A stretch of DNA of 64,000 nt from contig CAJFCV020000001.1 in assembly GCA_904066235.2 (NCBI GenBank), forward strand, positions 9,176,001-9,240,000, given 5' to 3'. A model generated the notes under the pieces. It made no database searches and was not told the DNA's origin. It was given only the letters and a program-made list of their open reading frames with translations. This document shows, one piece after another, positions 53,700 to 64,000 of this stretch (position 1 is its first letter; every line of letters starts with the position of its first letter). The position numbers and the translations under genes were made by a program. The stretch is from Bursaphelenchus xylophilus. Taxonomy: Eukaryota > Nematoda > Chromadorea > Rhabditida > Aphelenchoididae.

Positions 53700-55490
53700 A
53701 CTAATTCACTTTTTTTTAAACCGGTGTCTAGTATAATATCAGAGTTTTTCGCCCAGTGTCGGCGTAATTTGATTCCAAAAAAGCTGAAACTTGCCATGCT
53801 AAAATCTCAGGCGATTAGCTTTCGAATGGTGTATGTCTTGTCAATTCACTCTGTCATCACTAATTCAGTTTTTTTTAAAACCGGTGTCTAGTATAATATA
53901 AGAGTTTTTCGCCCAGTGTCGGCGCAATTTGATTCCAAAAAAGCTGAAACTTGCCATGCTAAAATCTCAGGCGATTAGCTTTCGAATGGTGTGTGTCTTG
54001 TCAATTCACTCCGTCATCACTAATTCACTTTTTTTTAAACCGGTGTCTAGTATAATATAAGAGTTTTTCGCCCAGTGTCGGCGCAATTTGATTCCAAAAA
54101 AGCTGAAACTTGCCATGCTAAAATCTCAGGCGATTAGATTTCGAATGGTGTATGTCTTGTCAATTCACTCTGTCATCACTAATTCACTTTTTTTAAAACC
54201 GGTGTCTAGTATAATATAAGAGTTTTTCGCCCAGTGTCGGCGCAATTTGATTCCAAAAAAGCTGAAACTTGCCATGCTAAAATCTCAGGCGATTAGCTTT
54301 CGAATGGTGTATGTCTTGTCAATTCACTCTGTCATCACTAATTCACTTTTTTTTAAAACCGGTGTCTAGTATAATATAAGAGTTTTTCGCCCAGTGTCGG
54401 CGCAATTTGATTCCAAAAAAGCTGAAACTTGCCATGCTAAAATCTCAGGCGATTAGATTTCGAATGGTGTATGTCTTGTCAATTCACTCTGTCATCACTG
54501 ATTCACTTTTTTTAAAACCGGTGTCTAGTATAATATAAGAGTTTTTCGCCCAGTGTCGGCGCAATTTGATTCCAAAAAAGCTGAAACTTGCCATGCTAAA
54601 ATCTCAGGCGATTAGCTTTCGAATGGTGTATGTCTTGTCAATTCACTCTGTCATCACTAATTCACTTTTTTTAAAACCTCTGTCTAGTATAATATAAGAG
54701 TTTTTCGCCCAGTGTCGGCGCAATTTAATTTCAAAATAGCTGAAACTTGCCATGCTAAAATCTCAGGCGATTAGCTTTCGAATGGTGTATGTCTTGTCAA
54801 TTCACTCTGTCATCACTAATTCACTTTTTTTTAAACCGGTGTCTAGTATCATATCAGAGTTTTTCGCCAAGTGTCGGCGCAATTTGATTCCAAAAAAGCT
54901 GAAACTTGCCATGCTAAAATCTCAGGCGATTAGCTTTCGAATGGTGTGTGTCTTGTCAATTCACTCTGTCATCACTAATTCACTTTTTTTAAAACCGGTG
55001 TCTAGTATAATATAAGAGTTTTTCGCCCAGTGTCGGCGCAATTTGATTCCAAAAAAGCTGAAACTTGCCATGCTAAAATCTCAGGCGATTAGCTTTCGAA
55101 TGGTGTATGTCTTGTCAATTCACTCTGTCATCACTAATTCACTTTTTTTAAAACCTCTGTCTAGTATAATATAAGAGTTTTTCGCCAAGTGTCGGCGCAA
55201 TTTGATTCCAAAAAAGCTGAAACTTGCCATGCTAAAATCTCAGGCGATTAGCTTTCGAATGGTGTGTGTCTTGTCAATTCACTCTGTCATCACTAATTCA
55301 CTTTTTTTAAAACCGGTGTCTAGTATCATATCAGAGTTTTTCGCCAAGTGTCGGCGCAATTTGATTCCAAAAAAGCTGAAACTTGCCATGCTAAAATCTC
55401 AGGCGATTAGCTTTCGAATGGTGTGTGTCTTGTCAATTCACTCTGTCATCACTAATTCACTTTTTTTAAAACCGGTGTCTAGTATAATAT
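53700..55490. repeat. Higher-order block, copy 1 (right domain)
   Basis: About 1.8 kb that recurs at 56765-58554, offset 3061-3071 bp. Shared private markers are AATTCAGTTTT (53865 and 56936), GGTGTGTGTCTTG followed by CCGTCATC (53988 and 57049), and GATTAGATTTCG monomers. Confidence 0.75.
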
Positions 55491-56764
55491 AAGAGTTTTT
55501 CGCCCAGTGTCGGCGCAATTTGATTCCAAAATAGCTGAAACTTGCCATGCTAAAATCTCAGGCGATTAGCTTTCGAATGGTGTATGTCTTGTCAATTCAC
55601 TCTGTCATCACTAATTCACTTTTTTTAAAACCGGTGTCTAGTATAATATAAGAGTTTTTCGCCCAGTGTCGGCGCAATTTGATTCCAAAAAAGCTGAACC
55701 TTGCCATGCTAAAATCTCAGGCGATTAGCTTTCGAATGGTGTATGTCTTGTCAATTCACTCTGTCATCACTAATTCACTTTTTTTAAAACCGGTGTCTAG
55801 TATAATATAAGAGTTTTTCGCCCAGTGTCGGCGCAATTTGATTCCAAAAAAGCTGAAACTTGCCATGCTAAAATCTCAGGCGATTAGCTTTCCAATGGTG
55901 TATGTCTTGTCAATTCACTCTGTCATCACTAATTCACTTTTTTTAAAACCGGTGTCTAGTATAATATAAGAGTTTTTCGCCCAGTGTCGGCGCAATTTGA
56001 TTCCAAAAAAGCTGAAACTTGCCATGCTAAAATCTCAGGCGATTAGCTTTCGAATGGTGTATGTCTTGTCAATTCACTCTGTCATCACTAATTCACTTTT
56101 TTTAAAACCTCTGTCTAGTATAATATAAGAGTTTTTCGCCCAGTGTCGGCGCAATTTAATTTCAAAATAGCTGAAACTTGCCACGCTAAAATCTCAGGCG
56201 ATTAGCTTTCGAATGGTGTATGTCTTGTCAATTCACTCTGTCATCACTAATTCACTTTTTTTAAAACCGGTGTCTAGTATAATATAAGAGTTTTTCGCCC
56301 AGTGTCGGCGCAATTTGATTCCAAAAAAGCTGAAACTTGCCACGCTAAAATCTCAGGCGATTAGCTTTCGAATGGTGTATGTCTTGTCAATTCACTCTGT
56401 CATCACTAATTCACTTTTTTTAAAACCGGTGTCTAGTATAATATAAGAGTTTTTCGCCCAGTGTCGGCGCAATTTGATTCCAAAAAAGCTGAAACTTGCC
56501 ATGCTAAAATCTCAGGCGATTAGCTTTCGAATGGTGTATGTCTTGTCAATTCACTCTGTCATCACTAATTCACTTTTTTTTAAAACCGGTGTCTAGTATA
56601 ATAAATTCACTTTTTTTTTAAACCGGTGTCTAGTATAATATCAGAGTTTTTCGCCCAGTGTCGGCGTAATTTGATTCCAAAAAAGCTGAAACTTGCCATG
56701 CTAAAATCTCAGGCGATTAGCTTTCCAATGGTGTATGTCTTGTCAATTCACTCTGTCATCACTA

Positions 56765-58554
56765 ATTCACTTTTTTTTAAACCGGTGTCTAGTATAATAT
56801 CAGAGTTTTTCGCCCAGTGTCGGCGTAATTTGATTCCAAAAAAGCTGAAACTTGCCATGCTAAAATCTCAGGCGATTAGCTTTCGAATGGTGTATGTCTT
56901 GTCAATTCACTCTGTCATCACTAATTCAGTTTTTTTTAAAACCGGTGTCTAGTATAATATAAGAGTTTTTCGCCCAGTGTCGGCGCAATTTGATTCCAAA
57001 AAAGCTGAAACTTGCCATGCTAAAATCTCAGGCGATTAGCTTTCGAATGGTGTGTGTCTTGTCAATTCACTCCGTCATCACTAATTCACTTTTTTTTAAA
57101 CCGGTGTCTAGTATAATATAAGAGTTTTTCGCCCAGTGTCGGCGCAATTTGATTCCAAAAAAGCTGAAACTTGCCATGCTAAAATCTCAGGCGATTAGAT
57201 TTCGAATGGTGTATGTCTTGTCAATTCACTCTGTCATCACTAATTCACTTTTTTTAAAACCGGTGTCTAGTATAATATAAGAGTTTTTCGCCCAGTGTCG
57301 GCGCAATTTGATTCCAAAAAAGCTGAAACTTGCCATGCTAAAATCTCAGGCGATTAGCTTTCGAATGGTGTATGTCTTGTCAATTCACTCTGTCATCACT
57401 AATTCACTTTTTTTTAAAACCGGTGTCTAGTATAATATAAGAGTTTTTCGCCCAGTGTCGGCGCAATTTGATTCCAAAAAAGCTGAAACTTGCCATGCTA
57501 AAATCTCAGGCGATTAGATTTCGAATGGTGTATGTCTTGTCAATTCACTCTGTCATCACTGATTCACTTTTTTTAAAACCGGTGTCTAGTATAATATAAG
57601 AGTTTTTCGCCCAGTGTCGGCGCAATTTGATTCCAAAAAAGCTGAAACTTGCCATGCTAAAATCTCAGGCGATTAGCTTTCGAATGGTGTATGTCTTGTC
57701 AATTCACTCTGTCATCACTAATTCACTTTTTTTTAAAACCTCTGTCTAGTATAATATAAGAGTTTTTCGCCCAGTGTCGGCGCAATTTAATTTCAAAATA
57801 GCTGAAACTTGCCATGCTAAAATCTCAGGCGATTAGCTTTCGAATGGTGTATGTCTTGTCAATTCACTCTGTCATCACTAATTCACTTTTTTTTAAACCG
57901 GTGTCTAGTATCATATCAGAGTTTTTCGCCAAGTGTCGGCGCAATTTGATTCCAAAAAAGCTGAAACTTGCCATGCTAAAATCTCAGGCGATTAGCTTTC
58001 GAATGGTGTGTGTCTTGTCAATTCACTCTGTCATCACTAATTCACTTTTTTTAAAACCGGTGTCTAGTATAATATAAGAGTTTTTCGCCCAGTGTCGGCG
58101 CAATTTGATTCCAAAAAAGCTGAAACTTGCCATGCTAAAATCTCAGGCGATTAGCTTTCGAATGGTGTATGTCTTGTCAATTCACTCTGTCATCACTAAT
58201 TCACTTTTTTTAAAACCTCTGTCTAGTATAATATAAGAGTTTTTCGCCAAGTGTCGGCGCAATTTGATTCCAAAAAAGCTGAAACTTGCCATGCTAAAAT
58301 CTCAGGCGATTAGCTTTCGAATGGTGTGTGTCTTGTCAATTCACTCTGTCATCACTAATTCACTTTTTTTTAAACCGGTGTCTAGTATCATATCAGAGTT
58401 TTTCGCCAAGTGTCGGCGCAATTTGATTCCAAAAAAGCTGAAACTTGCCATGCTAAAATCTCAGGCGATTAGCTTTCGAATGGTGTATGTCTTGTCAATT
58501 CACTCTGTCATCACTAATTCACTTTTTTTAAAACCGGTGTCTAGTATAATATAA
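56765..58554. repeat. Higher-order block, copy 2 (right domain)
   Basis: Copy of 53700-55490 in the same orientation. The match ends near 58554, where the next monomer carries CCAAAAAGCTG with one A fewer and CCACGCTAAA. Confidence 0.75.
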
Positions 58555-60439
58555 GAGTTTTTCGCCCAGTGTCGGCGCAATTTGATTCCAAAAAGCTGAA
58601 ACTTGCCACGCTAAAATCTCAGGCGATTAGCTTTCGAATGGTGTATGTCTTGTCAATTCACTCCGTCATCACTAATTCACTTTTTTTAAAACCTCTGTCT
58701 AGTATAATATAAGAGTTTTTCGCCAAGTGTCGGCGCAATTTGATTCCAAAAAAGCTGAAACTTGCCATGCTAAAATCTCAGGCGATTAGCTTTCGAATGG
58801 TGTATGTCTTGTCAATTCACTCTGTCATCACTAATTCACTTTTTTTTAAAACCTCTGTCTAGTATAATATAAGAGTTTTTCGCCAAGTGTCGGCGCAATT
58901 TGATTCCAAAAAAGCTGAAACTTGCCATGCTAAAATCTCAGGCGATTAGCTTTCGAATGGTGTGTGTCTTGTCAATTCACTCCGTCATCACTAATTCACT
59001 TTTTTTAAAACCTCTGTCTAGTATAATATAAGAGTTTTTCGCCAAGTGTCGGCGCAATTTGATTCCAAAAAAGCTGAAACTTGCCATGCTAAAATCTCAG
59101 GCGATTAGCTTTCGAATGGTGTATGTCTTGTCAATTCACTCTGTCATCACTAATTCACTTTTTTTAAACCGGTGTCTAGTATCATATCAGAGTTTTTCGC
59201 CAAGTGTCGGCGCAATTTGATTCCAAAAAAGCTGAAACTTGCCATGCTAAAATCTCAGGCGATTAGCTTTCGAATGGTGTATGTCTTGTCAATTCACTCT
59301 GTCATCACTAATTCACTTTTTTTTAAACCGGTGTCTAGTATAATATCAGAGTTTTTCGCCCAGTGTCGGCGTAATTTGATTCCAAAAAAGCTGAAACTTG
59401 CCATGCTAAAATCTCAGGCGATTAGCTTTCGAATGGTGTATGTCTTGTCAATTCACTCTGTCATCACTAATTCACTTTTTTTAAAACCGGTGTCTAGTAT
59501 AATATAAGAGTTTTTCGCCCAGTGTCGGCGCAATTTGATTCCAAAAAAGCTGAAACTTGCCATGCTAAAATCTCAGGCGATTAGCTTTCGAATGGTGTAT
59601 GTCTTGTCAATTCACTCTGTCATCACTGATTCACTTTTTTTAAAACCGGTGTCTAGTATAATATAAGAGTTTTTCGCCCAGTGTCGGCGCAATTTGATTC
59701 CAAAAAAGCTGAAACTTGCCATGCTAAAATCTCAGGCGATTAGATTTCGAATGGTGTATGTCTTGTCAATTCACTCTGTCATCACTAATTCACTTTTTTT
59801 AAAACCGGTGTCTAGTATAATATAAGAGTTTTTCGCCCAGTGTCGGCGCAATTTGATTCCAAAAAAGCTGAAACTTGCCATGCTAAAATCTCAGGCGATT
59901 AGATTTCGAATGGTGTATGTCTTGTCAATTCACTCTGTCATCACTGATTCACTTTTTTTAAAACCGGTGTCTAGTATAATATAAGAGTTTTTCGCCCAGT
60001 GTCGGCGCAATTTGATTCCAAAAAAGCTGAAACTTGCCATGCTAAAATCTCAGGCGATTAGCTTTCGAATGGTGTATGTCTTGTCAATTCACTCTGTCAT
60101 CACTAATTCACTTTTTTTAAAACCGGTGTCTAGTATAATAAATTCACTTTTTTTTAAACCGGTGTCTAGTATAATATCAGAGTTTTTCGCCCAGTGTCGG
60201 CGTAATTTGATTCCAAAAAAGCTGAAACTTGCCATGCTAAAATCTCAGGCGATTAGCTTTCCAATGGTGTATGTCTTGTCAATTCACTCTGTCATCACTA
60301 ATTCACTTTTTTTTAAAACCGGTGTCTAGTATAATATAAGAGTTTTTCGCCCAGTGTCGGCGCAATTTGATTCCAAAAAAGCTGAAACTTGCCATGCTAA
60401 AATCTCAGGCGATTAGCTTTCGAATGGTGTATGTCTTGT

Positions 60440-62090
60440 CAATTCACTCTGTCATCACTAATTCACTTTTTTTTAAACCGGTGTCTAGTATAATATCAGA
60501 GTTTTTCGCCCAGTGTCGGCGTAATTTGATTCCAAAAAAGCTGAAACTTGCCATGCTAAAATCTCAGGCGATTAGCTTTCGAATGGTGTATGTCTTGTCA
60601 ATTCACTCTGTCATCACTAATTCACTTTTTTTAAAACCGGTGTCTAGTATAATATAAGAGTTTTTCGCCCAGTGTCGGCGCAATTTGATTCCAAAAAAGC
60701 TGAAACTTGCCATGCTAAAATCTCAGGCGATTAGCTTTCGAATGGTGTGTGTCTTGTCAATTCACTCCGTCATCACTAATTCACTTTTTTTTAAACCGGT
60801 GTCTAGTATAATATAAGAGTTTTTCGCCCAGTGTCGGCGCAATTTGATTCCAAAAAAGCTGAAACTTGCCATGCTAAAATCTCAGGCGATTAGATTTCGA
60901 ATGGTGTATGTCTTGTCAATTCACTCTGTCATCACTAATTCACTTTTTTTAAAACCGGTGTCTAGTATAATATAAGAGTTTTTCGCCCAGTGTCGGCGCA
61001 ATTTGATTCCAAAAAAGCTGAAACTTGCCATGCTAAAATCTCAGGCGATTAGCTTTCGAATGGTGTATGTCTTGTCAATTCACTCTGTCATCACTGATTC
61101 ACTTTTTTTAAAACCGGTGTCTAGTATAATATAAGAGTTTTTCGCCCAGTGTCGGCGCAATTTGATTCCAAAAAAGCTGAAACTTGCCATGCTAAAATCT
61201 CAGGCGATTAGCTTTCGAATGGTGTATGTCTTGTCAATTCACTCTGTCATCACTAATTCACTTTTTTTTAAAACCTCTGTCTAGTATAATATAAGAGTTT
61301 TTCGCCCAGTGTCGGCGCAATTTAATTTCAAAATAGCTGAAACTTGCCATGCTAAAATCTCAGGCGATTAGCTTTCGAATGGTGTATGTCTTGTCAATTC
61401 ACTCTGTCATCACTAATTCACTTTTTTTAAAACCGGTGTCTAGTATCATATCAGAGTTTTTCGCCAAGTGTCGGCGCAATTTGATTCCAAAAAAGCTGAA
61501 ACTTGCCATGCTAAAATCTCAGGCGATTAGCTTTCGAATGGTGTGTGTCTTGTCAATTCACTCTGTCATCACTAATTCACTTTTTTTAAAACCGGTGTCT
61601 AGTATAATATAAGAGTTTTTCGCCCAGTGTCGGCGCAATTTGATTCCAAAAAAGCTGAAACTTGCCATGCTAAAATCTCAGGCGATTAGCTTTCGAATGG
61701 TGTATGTCTTGTCAATTCACTCTGTCATCACTAATTCACTTTTTTTAAAACCTCTGTCTAGTATAATATAAGAGTTTTTCGCCAAGTGTCGGCGCAATTT
61801 GATTCCAAAAAAGCTGAAACTTGCCATGCTAAAATCTCAGGCGATTAGCTTTCGAATGGTGTGTGTCTTGTCAATTCACTCTGTCATCACTAATTCACTT
61901 TTTTTAAAACCGGTGTCTAGTATCATATCAGAGTTTTTCGCCAAGTGTCGGCGCAATTTGATTCCAAAAAAGCTGAAACTTGCCATGCTAAAATCTCAGG
62001 CGATTAGCTTTCGAATGGTGTGTGTCTTGTCAATTCACTCTGTCATCACTAATTCACTTTTTTTAAAACCGGTGTCTAGTATAATATAAG
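60440..62090. repeat. Higher-order block, copy 3 (right domain), one monomer shorter
   Basis: Matches the same block with an offset from copy 2 of 3695 bp at its start (GTGTGTCTTG at 60747 versus 57052) but 3535 bp at its end. One 160-bp monomer is therefore missing in this copy relative to the others. Confidence 0.7.
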
Positions 62091-64000
62091 AGTTTTTCGC
62101 CCAGTGTCGGCGCAATTTGATTCCAAAATAGCTGAAACTTGCCATGCTAAAATCTCAGGCGATTAGCTTTCGAATGGTGTATGTCTTGTCAATTCACTCT
62201 GTCATCACTAATTCACTTTTTTTAAAACCGGTGTCTAGTATAATATAAGAGTTTTTCGCCCAGTGTCGGCGCAATTTGATTCCAAAAAAGCTGAAACTTG
62301 CCATGCTAAAATCTCAGGCGATTAGCTTTCGAATGGTGTATGTCTTGTCAATTCACTCTGTCATCACTAATTCACTTTTTTTAAAACCGGTGTCTAGTAT
62401 AATATAAGAGTTTTTCGCCCAGTGTCGGCGCAATTTGATTCCAAAAAAGCTGAAACTTGCCATGCTAAAATCTCAGGCGATTAGCTTTCCAATGGTGTAT
62501 GTCTTGTCAATTCACTCTGTCATCACTAATTCACTTTTTTTAAAACCGGTGTCTAGTATAATATAAGAGTTTTTCGCCCAGTGTCGGCGCAATTTGATTC
62601 CAAAAAAGCTGAAACTTGCCATGCTAAAATCTCAGGCGATTAGCTTTCGAATGGTGTATGTCTTGTCAATTCACTCTGTCATCACTAATTCACTTTTTTT
62701 AAAACCTCTGTCTAGTATAATATAAGAGTTTTTCGCCCAGTGTCGGCGCAATTTAATTTCAAAATAGCTGAAACTTGCCACGCTAAAATCTCAGGCGATT
62801 AGCTTTCGAATGGTGTATGTCTTGTCAATTCACTCTGTCATCACTAATTCACTTTTTTTAAAACCGGTGTCTAGTATAATATAAGAGTTTTTCGCCCAGT
62901 GTCGGCGCAATTTGATTCCAAAAAAGCTGAAACTTGCCATGCTAAAATCTCAGGCGATTAGCTTTCGAATGGTGTATGTCTTGTCAATTCACTCTGTCAT
63001 CACTAATTCACTTTTTTTAAAACCGGTGTCTAGTATAATATAAGAGTTTTTCGCCCAGTGTCGGCGCAATTTGATTCCAAAAAAGCTGAAACTTGCCATG
63101 CTAAAATCTCAGGCGATTAGCTTTCGAATGGTGTATGTCTTGTCAATTCACTCTGTCATCACTAATTCACTTTTTTTTAAACCGGTGTCTAGTATAATAT
63201 CAGAGTTTTTCGCCCAGTGTCGGCGTAATTTGATTCCAAAAAAGCTGAAACTTGCCATGCTAAAATCTCAGGCGATTAGCTTTCCAATGGTGTATGTCTT
63301 GTCAATTCACTCTGTCATCACTAATTCACTTTTTTTAAAACCGGTGTCTAGTATAATATAAGAGTTTTTCGCCCAGTGTCGGCGCAATTTGATTCCAAAA
63401 AAGCTGAAACTTGCCATGCTAAAATCTCAGGCGATTAGCTTTCGAATGGTGTATGTCTTGTCAATTCACTCTGTCATCACTAATTCACTTTTTTTAAAAC
63501 CGGTGTCTAGTGTAATATAAGAGTTTTTCGCCCAGTGTCGGCGCAATTTGATTCCAAAAAAGCTGAAACTTGCCACGCTAAAATCTCAGGCGATTAGCTT
63601 TCGAATGGTGTATGTCTTGTCAATTCACTCTGTCATCACTAATTCACTTTTTTTAAAACCGGTGTCTAGTATAATATAAGAGTTTTTCGCCCAGTGTCGG
63701 CGCAATTTGATTCCAAAAAAGCTGAAACTTGCCATGCTAAAATCTCAGGCGATTAGCTTTCGAATGGTGTATGTCTTGTCAATTCACTCTGTCATCACTA
63801 ATTCACTTTTTTTAAAACCGGTGTCTAGTATAATAAATTCACTTTTTTTTTAAACCGGTGTCTAGTATAATATCAGAGTTTTTCGCCCAGTGTCGGCGTA
63901 ATTTGATTCCAAAAAAGCTGAAACTTGCCATGCTAAAATCTCAGGCGATTAGCTTTCCAATGGTGTATGTCTTGTCAATTCACTCTGTCATCACTAATTC

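Larger units (their letters stand above)
11232..64000. repeat. Satellite DNA array, ~159-bp monomer, about 330 copies
   Basis: GAGTTTTTCGC recurs at 11241, 11400, 11559 and so on to the end of the window with 158-161 bp spacing. Homology to the monomer begins at 11232 (ATAATATCAGAG), and the array is still running at 64000. All copies are head to tail and no other sequence interrupts them. A typical monomer contains, in order, GTTTTTCGCCCAGTGTCGGC, TTTGATTCCAAAAAAGCTGA, ACTTGCCATGCTAAAATCTC, TTAGCTTTCGAATGGTGTAT, GTCAATTCACTCTGTCATCA, a T7-T10 A3-A4 tract, and CCGGTGTCTAGTATAAT. Nearly all length change is in the T/A tract. Copies differ at only a few positions, so the array was recently amplified or homogenised. 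Long + strand frames arise because 159 is a multiple of 3. Confidence 0.98.
40048..64000. repeat. Right satellite domain: dominated by the ATATAAG subtype
   Basis: From about 40.05 kb most junctions read TAGTATAATATAAGAG, placing TAA in the frame that is open in the left domain; no long frame occurs from 40048 until 47718. Subtypes with GATTGCAAAAGAGC or TATTATAATACC were not seen here. Domain-specific variants include TAATTGACTTT, CTTTCCAATGG, GATTAGATTTCG, CACTGATTCAC and the 37-bp partial duplications. The border may be gradual over a few monomers. Confidence 0.75.

Noticed and set aside
47718..63361. Shorter open frames of the same kind in the right satellite domain
   Set aside because: Same satellite translation, open only where the ATATCAG junction replaces ATATAAG.
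11232..64000. CRISPR array
   Set aside because: The repeat is contiguous with no unique spacers, and the context is eukaryotic.
11232..64000. CENP-B box or piRNA-promoter (Ruby) motif in the monomer
   Set aside because: No match to the CENP-B consensus. The monomer complement has AAGTTTCAGC, which is not the CTGTTTCA core.

Overview
The window looks like nuclear DNA of a nematode, probably Caenorhabditis-like. It is AT-rich. Its one clear gene has very short introns with TTTCAG/TTTTAG-type acceptors and a splice acceptor two bases before the start codon, as expected for spliced-leader trans-splicing. A palindromic transposon is flanked by TTAA. There are no rRNA or tRNA genes, no operons with ribosome binding sites, and no CRISPR array.

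The first 11.2 kb is ordinary genic DNA. From 1.7 to 5.1 kb there are several exon-like open stretches on the + strand that I do not recognise. They are separated by a 2.1-kb TTAA-flanked fold-back element, and one contains a frameshift, so this may be a damaged gene. Convergent to it, on the - strand at 5503-7906, is a seven-exon gene for a secreted lipid-binding protein of the BPI/LBP/CETP family (641 residues in my model). From 7.9 to 10.0 kb there is no convincing gene, but there is a TA-flanked 155-bp miniature inverted-repeat element and a perfect 19-bp hairpin. At 10.1-11.3 kb is a tentative five-exon - strand gene of unknown function. Its first exon would start inside the first satellite monomer.

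From 11232 to the end of the window (52.8 kb, continuing beyond it) the DNA is one uninterrupted head-to-tail satellite with a monomer of about 159 bp, roughly 330 copies. Because 159 is 53 x 3, the + strand reads as long artificial proteins with a 53-residue repeat; I do not believe these are genes. The array has two domains. The left one (to about 40.05 kb) mixes several monomer subtypes and shows an 11-monomer (about 1.75 kb) higher-order spacing. The right one (40.05-64 kb) is dominated by one subtype carrying an in-frame TAA. It also has 16 copies of a 37-bp partial-monomer duplication that I did not see in the left domain, and multi-kb block duplications.

The genes show no evident shared pathway. 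The most interesting points are the internal architecture of the satellite and its junction with the neighbouring gene.
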